Source of the DNA: Prescottella defluvii
GTDB taxonomy: Bacteria; Actinomycetota; Actinomycetes; Mycobacteriales; Mycobacteriaceae
DNA length: 64,000 bases
NCBI GenBank assembly: GCA_029690005.1
Contig: CP121458.1
Span: 186,001 to 250,000, forward strand
Direction: 5' to 3'
In this document: piece by piece, positions 1 to 10,283 of the stretch
Layout: each line of letters begins with the position of its first letter
Numbering within the stretch: position 1 is the first letter of the stretch
Made by a program: the position numbers and the translations under genes
The notes under the pieces: model-generated
The model's database searches: none
The model's input: the letters and a program-made list of their open reading frames with translations, nothing else
Told to the model about the DNA's origin: nothing

Positions 1-628
1 GCACAACGGGCCGGCCCACAGCCCACTGAAGTCGACGACCAGCAGACCCTGCACGCTCCGGGACGGCCCGCCGTCGCGGACGGGGTCGCACTCGTCCTCG
101 GCCGGACAGGGGCGGCGGCGATCCCGAGAAGCTCGGCACGCTCGGCGAGGTCCGCGCCGGGGTGCTCCCGCAACCACCGCGCCACGAACGGCCAGGGATC
201 GTCACCGACTTCGCGGCCTACGAGCGCTCCGAGGAGAGCAGGATCGTCCGGGCGGGCACGCAGACCGCCGCCCAACCGTCGGCGGTGGGCAGCAACCGAC
301 AGTGCTGCCCCACCGACATGTCTCCTCGCCGGACCCCTCCCGTGTACGCGGCGCGTTCGGCGAGGAGCCGCGCCCCGTCCACCCGGGCAGGATGCGCGGT
401 GTCACGGGTCGCGGCGACGATCCAATCGGACAACTCCCGGGCGTGAGATGCCGCCCGGCCGGGAGGCACGACCGGCGGTCCGTCGGACCGACCGGTCAGT
501 GTCATCGCTCCACTCTCGGCCCAGTCCCGAATCCGTTCGCGCCCAGAACCGACCGGGCAGTCGGTCGAGGACTCTGTTCCGCACTCCACGCACTCACACT
601 CGCACAGATGCGATCGATCCCCGGGCAT
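1..628 (-). CDS. Type III (CaiB/BaiF) CoA-transferase, partial, frame-disrupted
   Basis: Likely moves CoA between an acyl-CoA and a free acid of the catabolic pathway in the cytosol. The visible part has the family look: a DWAESGAMTLTG stretch, then RGDMSVGQHCRLLPTADGW. Downstream, in another frame, LLVVDFSGLWAGPLC resembles the start of the second family repeat. The protein reads in three frames, with changes near positions 245-255 and 108-120, both in GC runs, so the gene probably continues intact beyond the window edge. The start is uncertain: ATG 628 has a GAGG six bases upstream, but ATG 505 also has a ribosome site. It is the last visible gene of the long leftward operon, 46 to 170 bp after the reductase gene depending on the start. 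Confidence 0.6.
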
Positions 629-674
629 GTTCCGCCTCGCCGCCAACCTCGATGCCGGCAGAGGCGGTGAGCCA

Positions 675-2327
675 TCAGACTCTGGACACATCGGCGGGCA
701 GAGCGATGTCGATCATCTCGGTATGGCGCACCACCTTGACCCGCGGGCGTCCCGTCGCACGGCCTGTGGCGCGTTCGTGGGCGTCCAGTCGTCGCCACGC
801 AGCCAGGTCCATCCGTTCGGGTTGCCGCGCACGCAGCAGCCCTTCCAGGTCCTCTCGGTTGCCAGATGGGGACGGAGATTCCCCGACTGGAAGTCCGACA
901 CGATCTCGGCGACGGTGGCTTCGGAGCACATCCGGTTCGAGCCGATGACACCGTTCGATCCGCGTTCGAGCCAGCCGGCGGTGTACACGCCTCGGAGCCG
1001 ATCCCCGGTCCGGGGTCGTAGACAGCACCGTTCAGGTTCGGAAGGACGCCTCGTGCCGCGTCGAAGGGCAGTCCGGCAATCGGGCTACCTGCGAATCCCA
1101 CTGAACGCACCACAAGGTCGGCCTCGAGGTCTTCGGTCCGCCCGACGGCCGCGTCTCCCCGTCCGCCGAGAGTTCGTTCACCGCGGCGCGCACCCCCTCC
1201 GCCCTGCCGTTCCCGAGTACCTCGGTCGGCGAGCGGAAGAACTGCAGATGAATCCTCTTGTTTCCGGGGTTCGGCTGCCGCTGGTGGTATCGGTCCAGGA
1301 TCGAGGCGCGGATACGGGTCAGTTCGTCCATTGCGCTTGTCGGGCAGAAGGAATGGGAGGCGGTCACATCCACGCCGGGGAGATTGTCCAACCCGAGAAG
1401 CTCCGGGGTGCTGAAGGCACCGTGCTCCGGCCCGCGACGTCCCAGGACGGTCACTTCGCGAATGCAGCTGGTAGCCAGTGCGTCGAGTGCATGTTCGGCA
1501 ATGTCGGTCCCCTTCAACCGTGATGTGTCGCCGACCAGGACTCGCGCAACGTCGAGCGCGACATTTCCATTGCCGACGATGACCGCACGATTGCCCGACA
1601 TGTCGAACGTCGCACCGGAGTGGTCAGGATGCCCGTTGTACCAGAGCACAAACTCACGAGCCGCGACGCTGCCTCGCATGTTCTCGCCCGGAATCCCCAG
1701 GAGACGATCGCCGTCGGCGCCCGACGCGTACACGACGGCATGGTGATACTGCAGAAGTTCGTCGTGTGTGACATGCGTGCCGACCTCGGTGTTCAGGTGC
1801 ACAGCACAACTCTTCTTCCCGAGGGAACGAGCGAACATCGTCGCGATCTGCTTGGTGGAGGCGTGGTCTGGTGCGACGCCGTACCGAACGAGACCACCTG
1901 GCGTCGGGAGCTTCTCGAAGACGGTGATCTCGACGTCCAGCCCCGTCAGGGCCGTCAGCGCGTCGACGACGTAGCAGGCCGACGGCCCGCTGCCGACGAT
2001 CGCCACACGTAGCGTCCCGAGACCTGCCGGTATCGAGACCTGAGAAAGCTCGTCGACGCGAGTGAGGTCACGATGTTCGGCGAAGTACGCCGCATTGATC
2101 GCGAGAAATGGCTCGGTCTCCGGCGTGATGTCATCGGATGGGATGATCGCATCGACAGGACACTCGTCGATGCATGCACCGCAGTCGATACACGTGTCCG
2201 GATCGATGAACAGCATCTCGGTGGATACGAACGCCCGCTCCTGCGGGGTGGGGTGGATGCAGTCCACCGGGCACGCCGCCACACATCGCGCGTCGTTGCA
2301 GCACGGTTGAGTTACCACGTGCGTCAT
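675..2327 (-). CDS. Ferredoxin-fused ferredoxin-NADP reductase (FprB-like), frame-disrupted
   Basis: Transfers electrons from NADPH through FAD to ferredoxin, and is the likely electron source for the P450 and ferredoxin of this cluster. Residues 1-60 form a bacterial ferredoxin with two cysteine clusters (CCNDARCVAACPVDC and CIDCGACIDECPVD). From about residue 105 a flavoprotein follows with GSGPSACY for FAD and GNGNVALDVARVL for NADP. The N-terminal 400 residues read in one frame. The rest follows through three successive apparent one-base losses near 1135, 1000 and 770 and ends RVKVVRHTEMIDIALP. The reconstructed length of about 550 residues is close to mycobacterial FprB. ATG 2327 is supported by the ferredoxin start. 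Confidence 0.8.
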
Positions 2328-2443
2328 GTTTGCTCCTGAAATTCCTTCGCTTCCAACATGTTTCGCCGATCATGAGGCAAGAGGTCAGGATTGCCGTGGT
2401 GCAACGAACTTCTGCACCTCCGAGTTCGGGCGATCCGCGGGCA

Positions 2444-3064
2444 TCAAGACCAACCGCATGCGCTCACCACATCCGATGCCGAGAGCAGGTCCAGGCCCTC
2501 CCGAGCTGCGAAGTCGATCGCTTCCCGCCGCGATGCGATCCCGGTCGGGTCCCACTCCGAGACCAACTCCGCCAACACACCGGCCGGAAACAGGCCGGCG
2601 TGACGCGTCGCCGCCACCACGACCTCTTCGGCTCGAGCATCACGGATGGTTCCGCCGCCTTCTACTCTCACCGGCAGGACGTGCCCCGGCCGCGAGAAGT
2701 CTCGCGGACCGCTCAGCGGGTCTGCCAGGGCTCTGATCGTGCAGGCGCGATCAGCTGCCGAAATGCCCGTGCCGGCCGAGTTCGCTGCGTCCACCGTGAC
2801 GGTGAATCCTGCCGTCTCGCCCGTCAGCGCCCACATGGGTGGAAGGTTCATCCGGACGCATGCCGAAGCATTCAACGCGACCCTGACCAAGCCCGAACTG
2901 TGGCGGACCAGATAGGCAACTGACTCGGTCGTGACGTATTGCGCGGCCGCTGCCAGGTACGCTTCGCCGACCCTGTCGTCGACCAGCACGATTGTTAGTC
3001 CCGCCGCAAGCGACTGGCACGCGCGGTCGAGTTGTTCGACGCACTTCGCGACAACTGTGGACAT
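2444..3064 (-). CDS. RibB-like protein (3,4-dihydroxy-2-butanone 4-phosphate synthase fold), altered active site
   Basis: A 206-residue intact protein related to the riboflavin enzyme that converts ribulose 5-phosphate to dihydroxybutanone phosphate. It keeps GTGISAADRACTIRALADP and FSRPGHVLPVR and has the length of single-domain RibB. The acidic loop, normally DDEDRENEGDL, is shortened to DDRVGEAYL. The GHTEA motif that supplies a metal-binding histidine is replaced by DARAEEV. It may therefore not make dihydroxybutanone phosphate. The alternatives are a changed reaction or a non-catalytic role, or flavin supply for the cluster flavoproteins if activity survives. It sits between the dioxygenase and the reductase in the same operon. 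Confidence 0.75.
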   Translation of the reverse strand: MSTVVAKCVEQLDRACQSLAAGLTIVLVDDRVGEAYLAAAAQYVTTESVAYLVRHSSGLVRVALNASACVRMNLPPMWALTGETAGFTVTVDAANSAGTGISAADRACTIRALADPLSGPRDFSRPGHVLPVRVEGGGTIRDARAEEVVVAATRHAGLFPAGVLAELVSEWDPTGIASRREAIDFAAREGLDLLSASDVVSACGWS

Positions 3065-3145
3065 GCGCCACTTCCTCTCGAAATCCGACGCAATTTGATG
3101 CTTTGGGGTCCACCAGCGGACCGCAGACGGGGCTCCGCACGCCGA

Positions 3146-4098
3146 TCAGCCCTTCTGCGGGCGAACGACGAGTGCCCGGTCGCCGTTACGGCCGGCCATC
3201 ATCTTCTCCCCGAGATTGAGGAACTGGTGCATACGCTCACGCGGCAGTTGGGCGCCGTCCTTCAGCCGCAGATACGAGCGCTCGTCGACGATCAGCGTGA
3301 CGGCACCCTCGTCGGTGTCGAGAGTGATGGTGTCGGAACCCACCGCGGACAGCACCCCGACCACCGGCTGCGGAGCGGACTTCGGCGACAGGCGGATGTC
3401 CATCGACAAGCGGAATCGATCCGACCTGTTGGGAAGCCCGGTGTGCGGGGTGGCCTCGCTGAACATCAGAACGTCGCCCGGGCGGTAGACGCTCGGCCGG
3501 GCCCACGCGGCGTCCGGAACGGCACCGGCCGGAATGCCGTACTTCGGCGGGTCTTCCCAGTTGTGCAGGTATCCGTACTTGCTCAACCCCGGGGCGATCG
3601 CAAGACCACCACACTCGAAATCGATGTCGGACAGCGGAAGCCAACACGTCCGGAAGGGGATGCCTTCGTTGAAGAACCCGTCCTGGTGGCGGCCTGCCAC
3701 GAAGTCCTCCGGCTCTTCCGCGATCGGGGGTTCAATCGGTACTCGGTGCTCGGGACCCAATTGAGCGGCTCGCCGACGACATCTTCGAAGAAGCCGTTGA
3801 TCTTCGGGTCCGACGTGAACTGCTCCCAACATCCGGACCCGTAGATCTCCGGGACCTTGACTGGGAAGTCGCTGACGTCCGTGCCATTCCACACCGGTTC
3901 CGCCATACCGGGGTCGACCACACCGTAGTCGTCCACCAAGATCGAAAAGTACTTCTCGCGAACAGCATTCACCGCGTCACGGTCGAGGACGTCACGGAAG
4001 AAGAGATAGCCTTCCTCTCGGTACACGCTCTCGAGCTTCGCGTGGTCACCCAGCAGCTCGTTGTGTACGTCGAGTTCCTTCATCGGAAATGCCACCAC
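3146..4098 (-). CDS. Phytanoyl-CoA dioxygenase (PhyH) family protein, frame-disrupted
   Basis: A non-haem Fe(II)/2-oxoglutarate dioxygenase expected to hydroxylate an acyl-CoA or related intermediate. The iron ligands are visible as the HxD in GRHQDGFFNEG and the distal histidine in EATPHTGLPNRSDRFR, whose arginine would bind 2-oxoglutarate. An apparent single-base loss near 3735 splits it into an N-terminal part (4098 to about 3735) and a C-terminal part. Together they give about 317 residues, normal for the family. The start is GTG 4098 or GTG 4095, behind AAGGTGGT, with ATG 4083 as another option. A cluster operator site lies just upstream, so this gene may start a secondary transcript. 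Confidence 0.8.
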
Positions 4099-4165
4099 AC
4101 ACCACCTTGATTGTTGTCAGGGAGTACTCCGAAGCCCCTGCCTCGGTCGATCATCCGGCACATCG

Positions 4166-4183
4166 CGTTACGTTCGTAGTTAC
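4166..4183 (-). promoter_or_regulatory. Cluster operator site 1 (12-bp direct repeat)
   Basis: On the minus strand this reads GTAACT-ACGAAC-GTAACG, two TAAC hexamers with starts exactly 12 bp apart. It covers the stop codon of the acyl-CoA dehydrogenase gene and lies about 70 bp before the PhyH gene. It is one of six matching sites found only in promoter gaps of this cluster. Regulator binding is inferred. Confidence 0.6.
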
Positions 4184-5426
4184 GGTCGATTCCGCCACAT
4201 CCGCGCCTGCTCGAGGACCTCGGAGAACGGGATCCGACTGTCCGTCGAAGGATCACGCGGCAATCCGAGCACCCGCTCGGCAACACCGTTGCGTTGCATT
4301 TGCTCGGTCCCGCCGGCGATGGCCGGTTTCTTGCTGTCCAGGAAGGCTCGTGCAACCGCGTTCGACCCCGGGACGTTCGGATCCCACATCACAGCGCTCG
4401 GACCGGCGATGTCGAGTGCCGCCCGCGCTTGGGCCGCGGTCGCGCCGGACAATGCCAGCTTGCCGTATGCCGCGACACCGGCATCGGCCGTCCCGCGTCG
4501 CGCTTGGGTGGCGATTCGCGCCTTGAGTTGCCGCACCGCGTAGTCCTCGACATGCGCAGTGGTCATCTCCCGGAGCACGTGATCGTCACCGAGGCGGTTG
4601 TGACGACGCGCCAGAGCAAGGAGATCCGCCGGCAGCACACCGGGATCGTCGGGCGTTTCGACGGCGTCCGGGCGGCCCGCGCCTCGTTCGAAGAAGAGGA
4701 GCGTGGACGTCACCGACCATCCGTGGTCAACCTCGCCGATTCGCTCCGTGTCGGGAACGACCACACCGTCGAGGAACTCTTCGCAGAAGTCGCTGCTGCC
4801 ACCGATCTGCTTGATCGGGCGAATCGTCAGGCCCTCGGCGTCACACGGCACGCCGAACCACGTCAGCCCTTTGTGCTTCGGTACCTCCCAGTTCGTGCGC
4901 GCCAAGCACATTCCCCAGTCGGCGAGGTGGGCGAACGAGCTCCAGATCTTCGCTCCGTCGACGGTCCATGCACCGTCCGTCCCTCGGGAGGCACGGGTCT
5001 GGATTCCCGCCAGGTCGGAGCCCGCGCTGGGTTCCGAAAGAACTGGCACCACAGTTCCTCGCCCCGCAGCACCCGAGGGACGTGCCGGGCGAGGTAGTCG
5101 GGCGCGGCGTGCTGCAGCATGGTGGGAACGCAGGACCCGAAGGTTGTGACGCTGAGGATCCCGAAGTTGGGAAGTACGAACTCCGATGCCTCGTCGACGA
5201 ATGTCTGTTCGTAGGCCGGTGGCAGTCCTTGGCCGCCGTACTCCGTCGGCCAGGTCAAACCGGCGAACCCGCCGTCGAACAGCCGGCGCTGAATCTGCCG
5301 GTGCTCAGCGATGTGCTCGGGCGTGTGCGGATTCGGTGCCCCAGTTCCGCGATGGCGGTCGAGGTTGTTCGCGAGCCATGCCCGCGCGCGAGCCCGAAAT
5401 TCGTCAATCGATTCGAGGGGTGTCAT
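4180..5426 (-). CDS. Acyl-CoA dehydrogenase, first of an adjacent pair, frame-disrupted
   Basis: A FAD enzyme of about 415 residues for alpha,beta-dehydrogenation of an acyl-CoA. The N-terminal domain includes FAGLTWPTEYGGQGLP. The middle has LSEPSAGSDLAG and the end GGTEQMQRNGVAERVLGLP. A single base seems to be lost near 5050, splitting GEELWCQFF from SEPSAGSDL. ATG 5426 overlaps the stop of the next upstream gene by 4 bp (ATGA). Two tandem, dissimilar acyl-CoA dehydrogenases translated together are typical of the alpha2-beta2 enzymes of actinobacterial steroid side-chain breakdown, so a heterotetramer with its neighbour is likely. Confidence 0.85.
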
Positions 5427-6517
5427 CAGGCATTCTCCAGCTCGGCAGCATGGGCGGCGAGGATCCGCCCGCGGTGGAAGTCCGTGGTTCCGTAGAACGC
5501 GGCATTCGTGGTCAGGCGCCGCATGTAGAGATGGAGGTCGTGCTCCCAGGCGAACCCGATCCCACCGTGAACCTGGAGACAGTCCTGGGCCATACGGGCC
5601 GACCGCTCCCCCACGTACACGGCAGCGATCGACACGACCTCGGATGCGTAACTGCGCATCTCCGACACTGCCCGGGTGGCTCCCGCGAGGACTGCCTTCA
5701 TCGACTCGACCACCGTGCTCACGTCGGCGAGCAGGTGCTTGATCGCCTGGAACGACCCGATCGGACGACCGAAGGCAAAGCGGTCCAGCGCGTATTCTCG
5801 CGTCATTTCGAACAACCGCTCGGCCGCCCCGACCGACTCGGCCACGGAGAGCAGTGAAGCGGTGTCACGTGCGCGGTCGAGACCCTCGGAGAAGACGTGG
5901 TCGGGTGGAACCGCGACACCGTCGAGGTCGACGGCCTCGAGGCTGCGCGTGAGGTCCAGACACTCCCGACGGCTCCGTGACGTGACGGCGCCCGCTTCGA
6001 GCAGAACCTGGGCCGGCCCGTCCGCAGTCGCTGCTGTCAGTAGCATCCACTCCGCGCCGGGATCGTCGATGATCGCAGTGCCGCGCAGTAGCAGGTCGGC
6101 ACCCGATGGTTGCGCAGACAGGTCCGAGCCTCCCCACAGCGCGTCACCGGTTACCGCGATGGTGGCCGTGCCCTTACCCGCGGCCAGATCGGCCAGCAGC
6201 GAATCGCGCACAGCACCGGGCGCTGCGGCACCCAGCGCGGTCGCCACGGCGTTGCTGGCAACGTACGGCTCCGGCAGCAGCCGCCGGCCTCGGAGCTGCG
6301 CCAGCAGCACGGCATCCGCAACCGGATCGCCGGACACGCTGCCGCCACCGAGGTCCTCGGGAACGAACATGGCGAACCAGCCCAATTCCGCTACCGCCGA
6401 GAGGTGCTCATGGCCCACCGGCTCACCTTCCGTGAGCGCACGAATCCGCTCCATCGGAAGAAACTCGTCGATGAACCTGGTTGAGGTGTCGAGAAGCAGC
6501 GACTGCTCGTCGCTCAT
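5426..6517 (-). CDS. Acyl-CoA dehydrogenase, second subunit of the pair
   Basis: An intact protein of 363 residues from ATG 6517 (MSDEQSLLLDTSTRFIDEF). A longer open frame upstream is not needed, and GTG 6529 is an alternative start. The shape is that of the shorter, more divergent subunit of paired actinobacterial acyl-CoA dehydrogenases: FVPEDLGGGSVSGDP near residue 55, FGRPIGSFQAIKHLLAD near residue 245 and VHGGIGFAWEHDLHLYMRR near the end. It overlaps the partner gene by 4 bp and begins 15 bp after the enoyl-CoA hydratase stop. Substrate specificity cannot be read. The pair probably acts on a bulky or cyclic acyl-CoA. Confidence 0.88.
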   Translation of the reverse strand: MSDEQSLLLDTSTRFIDEFLPMERIRALTEGEPVGHEHLSAVAELGWFAMFVPEDLGGGSVSGDPVADAVLLAQLRGRRLLPEPYVASNAVATALGAAAPGAVRDSLLADLAAGKGTATIAVTGDALWGGSDLSAQPSGADLLLRGTAIIDDPGAEWMLLTAATADGPAQVLLEAGAVTSRSRRECLDLTRSLEAVDLDGVAVPPDHVFSEGLDRARDTASLLSVAESVGAAERLFEMTREYALDRFAFGRPIGSFQAIKHLLADVSTVVESMKAVLAGATRAVSEMRSYASEVVSIAAVYVGERSARMAQDCLQVHGGIGFAWEHDLHLYMRRLTTNAAFYGTTDFHRGRILAAHAAELENA

Positions 6518-6531
6518 GTCGGCATCCACGG

Positions 6532-7449
6532 CTATGCCGACTCCGGCTCGGCGACGACGCGATCCCGCACGGACGGCAGGACGGGACCCGCATCCTTCCA
6601 TTCGGGAACGCCGTCACTCGGGTGGGCGCGAGCGACCTGCTCCTGATGCACCTCGCCCCAGTGCGAGTGGTTGAGCTGATGCAACGTGAAGCATGCTTGC
6701 AGCGAATTGTAGAAGCCCATGTTGTCCTGGGTCTGGTTGACCGACTCCTTGATCAGCAGCGCGGCCATCGTGGGTGTCTTCGCGATCCGCTTCGCGAACG
6801 CCTCGGTATTCTCGGCCAGTTCCTCGCGCTTCCACAGCTTGGAGATCATTCCCAACCGGTAGGCCTCTTCCGCGTCGATCGAGTCTCCCGTGAGCATGAG
6901 TTCCTTCGTCTTCCGCAGACCGAACTCCCATGGATGCGCGAAGTACTCGACACCGCACATACCCAATCGGGCACCGACGACATCGGCGAACGTCGTATCC
7001 TCCGCCGCGACGATGAGGTCACAGCTCCACATCAGCATGAGTGCCGCCGAGTACACCTTGCCGTGGACCTCGGCAATCGTGATCTTGCGGAGGTTCCGCC
7101 ATCGACGGGTGTTCTCGAAGAAGTAGTGCCACTCCTGGAGCATCCGCTGCTCGGCCGCCACGCGGCTGCCACCATTGGTCTGGTGGGTGATGTGCTGGTT
7201 CGGGCCCGGCTCGCGTTCTTCGATGCGGACCTTCGAGCCGAGGTCGTGGCCGGACGAGAACATCGGCCCTGATCCACCGAGGATGACCACCCGAACCTGG
7301 TCGTCAGCCTCGGCGCGGAGGAAGGCCTCGTTCAACTCGACCAGCATCTGACGGTTCTGCGCGTTCCGCGCCTCTGGCCTGTCGAGCATGATGCGAACGA
7401 CACGTCCGTCGTCCAAGGGGGTGTAGCTGATGAATCGGTAGTCAGACAT
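6532..7449 (-). CDS. Enoyl-CoA hydratase/isomerase family protein
   Basis: An intact crotonase-fold protein of 305 residues, longer than the usual 260. The CoA/oxyanion loop is FSSGHDLGSKV, and the second oxyanion region is HGKVYSAALMLMWSCDLIVA. The usual catalytic glutamates of true hydratases are not obvious there, so it could be an isomerase or another crotonase reaction. There is an insert around residues 75-115 rich in Q, H and W. It starts at ATG 7449 after AAAGGAC. It lies between the CoA-transferase and the acyl-CoA dehydrogenase pair, which places it in the beta-oxidation-like core of the operon. Confidence 0.85.
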   Translation of the reverse strand: MSDYRFISYTPLDDGRVVRIMLDRPEARNAQNRQMLVELNEAFLRAEADDQVRVVILGGSGPMFSSGHDLGSKVRIEEREPGPNQHITHQTNGGSRVAAEQRMLQEWHYFFENTRRWRNLRKITIAEVHGKVYSAALMLMWSCDLIVAAEDTTFADVVGARLGMCGVEYFAHPWEFGLRKTKELMLTGDSIDAEEAYRLGMISKLWKREELAENTEAFAKRIAKTPTMAALLIKESVNQTQDNMGFYNSLQACFTLHQLNHSHWGEVHQEQVARAHPSDGVPEWKDAGPVLPSVRDRVVAEPESA

Positions 7450-7468
7450 CTTCGTCCTTTCGTCGTTG

Positions 7469-8697
7469 CTACAGCAGGCCGCTGTCCTGCATCGAGCTCA
7501 TGCGCGCCTCGTCATAACCCAGAAGGTCGCGGTAAACGTGGTCGTTGTGCTGGCCGAGATACGGTGCAGGACTGGAGAACCCGCCAGGAGTCTCAGAGAA
7601 GAGCATCGGCAAGCCGCTGCCGAGGAGTCCCTCGAACTCGCCGTAGTCGGGATGAGCAATGGGCACGGTCTCGCCGCGGGCACGTACCCTCGGGTCAGCC
7701 ACCGCCTCCTCCGGCGTTCGGACCTCGGAGGCGGGAATGTCGGCCGCCGCCAGGCGCTTACAGATCTCCGCGACGGTCAGGCCGGCAGTCCACTTTCCGA
7801 TGATCTCGTGGATCTCGTCGGCATGAGCCGCCCGCTGCGCTCGGAGCGCGAATCGCGGATCATCCAGTAGTTCAGGCATTCCCATCGCTTCCGGCAGACG
7901 GGCGAAGAACCTGTCGTTGGCAGCACAGATCGTCACGTCCCCGTCGAGCGCGGAGAAGATGCCGAACGGTGCCAGACGGTTGAGGAAGTTCCCTGTTCGC
8001 GGTTGCATGCCGGTGACGGCATATCCGCCCAGGGTTCGACCGCGACCAACGACGTCAGCGCGCCGAGCATCGAGACGTCGACATGCTGCCCTCGACCGGT
8101 CTCGCGGGCGCTCAGCACCGCCGCCAATGTGCCCGTCACGGCGAACAGCGGGGCCACCATGTCGCCCAACGGAAGTCCGACACGGACCGGACCGTCCTCG
8201 GGCGATCCCGACGCGAGAGCCAGACCGGACAGCGCCTGGATCGTGACGTCGTAGGCCTTGCCCGTCTCATCGGACGAGTTCCCGCCGAATCCGCTGATGG
8301 AGGTGTAAACGATTCCTGGGTTGATCTCGCGAGCGTGCTCGTATCCGATTCCCAGTCGATCGGCGGTGCCGGCACTGAAGTTCTCGACCACGACGTCGGC
8401 TTGCCGCACGAGGTCGTCAAACACCGAAATTGCTTCCGGGTGCTTCAGATTCAGTGTGATCCCGAGCTTGCCGCGACAGCGTTCGAGGAAGGGAATCGAC
8501 AGGTCGTCGTCATGCCGGGGCAGCCGATCGATGCCGTCGCGTCCGAGATACGGGACGTTCCCGCGGGCAACGTCGCCGTGCCCGGGTTCCTCGATCTTGA
8601 TCACTGTGGCGCCGAGGGCCCCGAGCAGCAGGGTCGCGTAGGGCCCGGACAATGCTCGGGTCAGGTCGACGACCGTGACCCCTGAGAGCGGACCCAT
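7469..8697 (-). CDS. Type III (CaiB/BaiF) CoA-transferase, frame-disrupted
   Basis: About 410 residues when joined across an apparent one-base loss near 8030. The N-terminal part begins MGPLSGVTVVDLTRALSGPYATLLLGALGA, a standard family start, and holds KAYDVTIQALSG, whose aspartate matches the catalytic residue. The C-terminal part includes FGIFSALDGDVTICAANDRFF. ATG 8697 overlaps the stop of the acyl-CoA synthetase by one base (TGATG). It probably activates an acid using CoA from another thioester, parallel to the ATP-dependent synthetases of the operon. Confidence 0.85.
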
Positions 8698-10237
8698 CAC
8701 ACACCCTCCCGTGCCATGGCGAACTTGCCGCGCAATGCTCGGCGGTTCAGCTTCCCCATCGGGGAGCGCTCGAGGCTGTCGACGAACTCGACGACACGGG
8801 CGTCTTGACCGCGGACAACCGTGACCGGCAGAAGCTGACCAACTCACTCTCCGTGGGATCGGTGCCGTCGGCCCGAACGACCAAGGCAACCGCTTCCTCG
8901 CCCATCTCCGGATGCGCGATCCCGATCACTGCGACATCCGACACCGCCGGGTGTTCGGAGAGAACGCGCTCCGACTCGGCCGGATAGATGTTCACGCCCC
9001 CGGTGACGATCTTGTCGCTGTCACGATCGGTGAGAAAGACGTATCCATCGGGATCGACCCGGCCGATCTCCCCGAGCGTGAACACGCCGGGCCGCAGATG
9101 CGCAGCGGCGGTCAACTCGGGCTCGTTCTCGTACTCGATACCCCAGCCGGATTCGCTCTCGAAGAAGAGCCGCCCCTCGGCGCCCGGTGGCAGTTCGGTG
9201 CCGGCGTCGTCGACGACGAAGGCACGGATGCCACGGATGGCGCATCCGACGGAGTTGGGTCGCTGCAGCCACTCGGCGGTGGTGATTGCGCAAACGCCGC
9301 CCGTCTCCGTTCCGCCATAGGTCTGGAGGAAGACCTCGCCCCACCAGTCGATCATTTTGCGTTTGACTTCTTCGGCACAACCGGCGCCGGTCTGCGTGAC
9401 GAGTCGGATCGAGCTGACGTCGTACTCCCGTGCCGCCTCCTCCCGTGCCCTCAGCAGCCGAACGAAATGTGTGGGGACCATCAGGGTGGATGCGATGCGT
9501 TCCCGTTCGATCGTCTCGAGGATGACGGTCGGATCGAATCGTGGCGGCACGTGTACGGGCACACCGGACACCAGCAGGGCCGTCGCCTGGATCGGGCCGG
9601 AGTGATAGAGCGGACCGCTGACCAGATGAGGACCGATTCCCACGAATCGGTTGGTAGCCGCCCACCGTCGATACTCCTCGACTGTGGCGCCTCGAAGGAA
9701 AGATCGATCGAGGCATCAGGGTTCGCTTGGGCCGCCCGGTTGTTCCGGAGCTGAACAGGATCGGGGCGGACACCCGATGTTCGGAGGTCTCCGTGACAGT
9801 CGGTCCATCGGCCCAGTCCTCGAAGGTCGTGAACCCGGGACCCGGACGCTGCGACCAACACACAACCTGGACCCGTCGAGGTCCGCCGTTGCGGCAACGG
9901 CGACGTCGAGGAGTTCGGGACCGGTGAACAGGGTGCCGGCATCGGACTCGATCAGCATGTGCCTGACCTCATCGGCATGCAGGTGCACGTTGAGGGGAAC
10001 GAGTGGCGCGCCTGACAGGACGGTGGCCAGATACGTCACGAGCGTGCGCCCAGAGTTCTTTGCCAACACCGCTACCGGACGTCTCCGGATCTCGTACTCG
10101 GCCCGCAGACGAGCAGCAATCCGGTCGGCCTCGGCCTCGGTTTCGGCTCGGGTCAGCTCCAGGTCCCAAGCCTTCAATGCAAACTGCCGCGTACCGCTTT
10201 GGGGCGCAGAGTTGTTCGACTGCATCGACGTGTTCAT
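8697..10237 (-). CDS. Acyl-CoA synthetase (AMP-forming), frame-disrupted
   Basis: A class I adenylate-forming ligase that would activate a carboxylic acid with ATP and CoA. The N-terminal piece (RRPVAVLAKNSGRTLVTYLA), the phosphate loop LFSSGTTGRPKRTL, the middle LQTYGGTETGGVCAI, the hinge YVFLTDRDSDKIVTGGVNIYPAE and the end RSPMGKLNRRALRGKFA are all visible, but in changing frames. Frame changes fall near 9860, 9715 and 8790, so at least three indels are needed. The final lysine of PMGKL is the acylation-type lysine. The start is ATG 10237 behind AGGAGAA. The stop overlaps the next gene start. Confidence 0.8.
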
Positions 10238-10283
10238 GCCGATTCTCCTGTGTACTCGAGATGATGGGGACGAAGGTGCTCCG

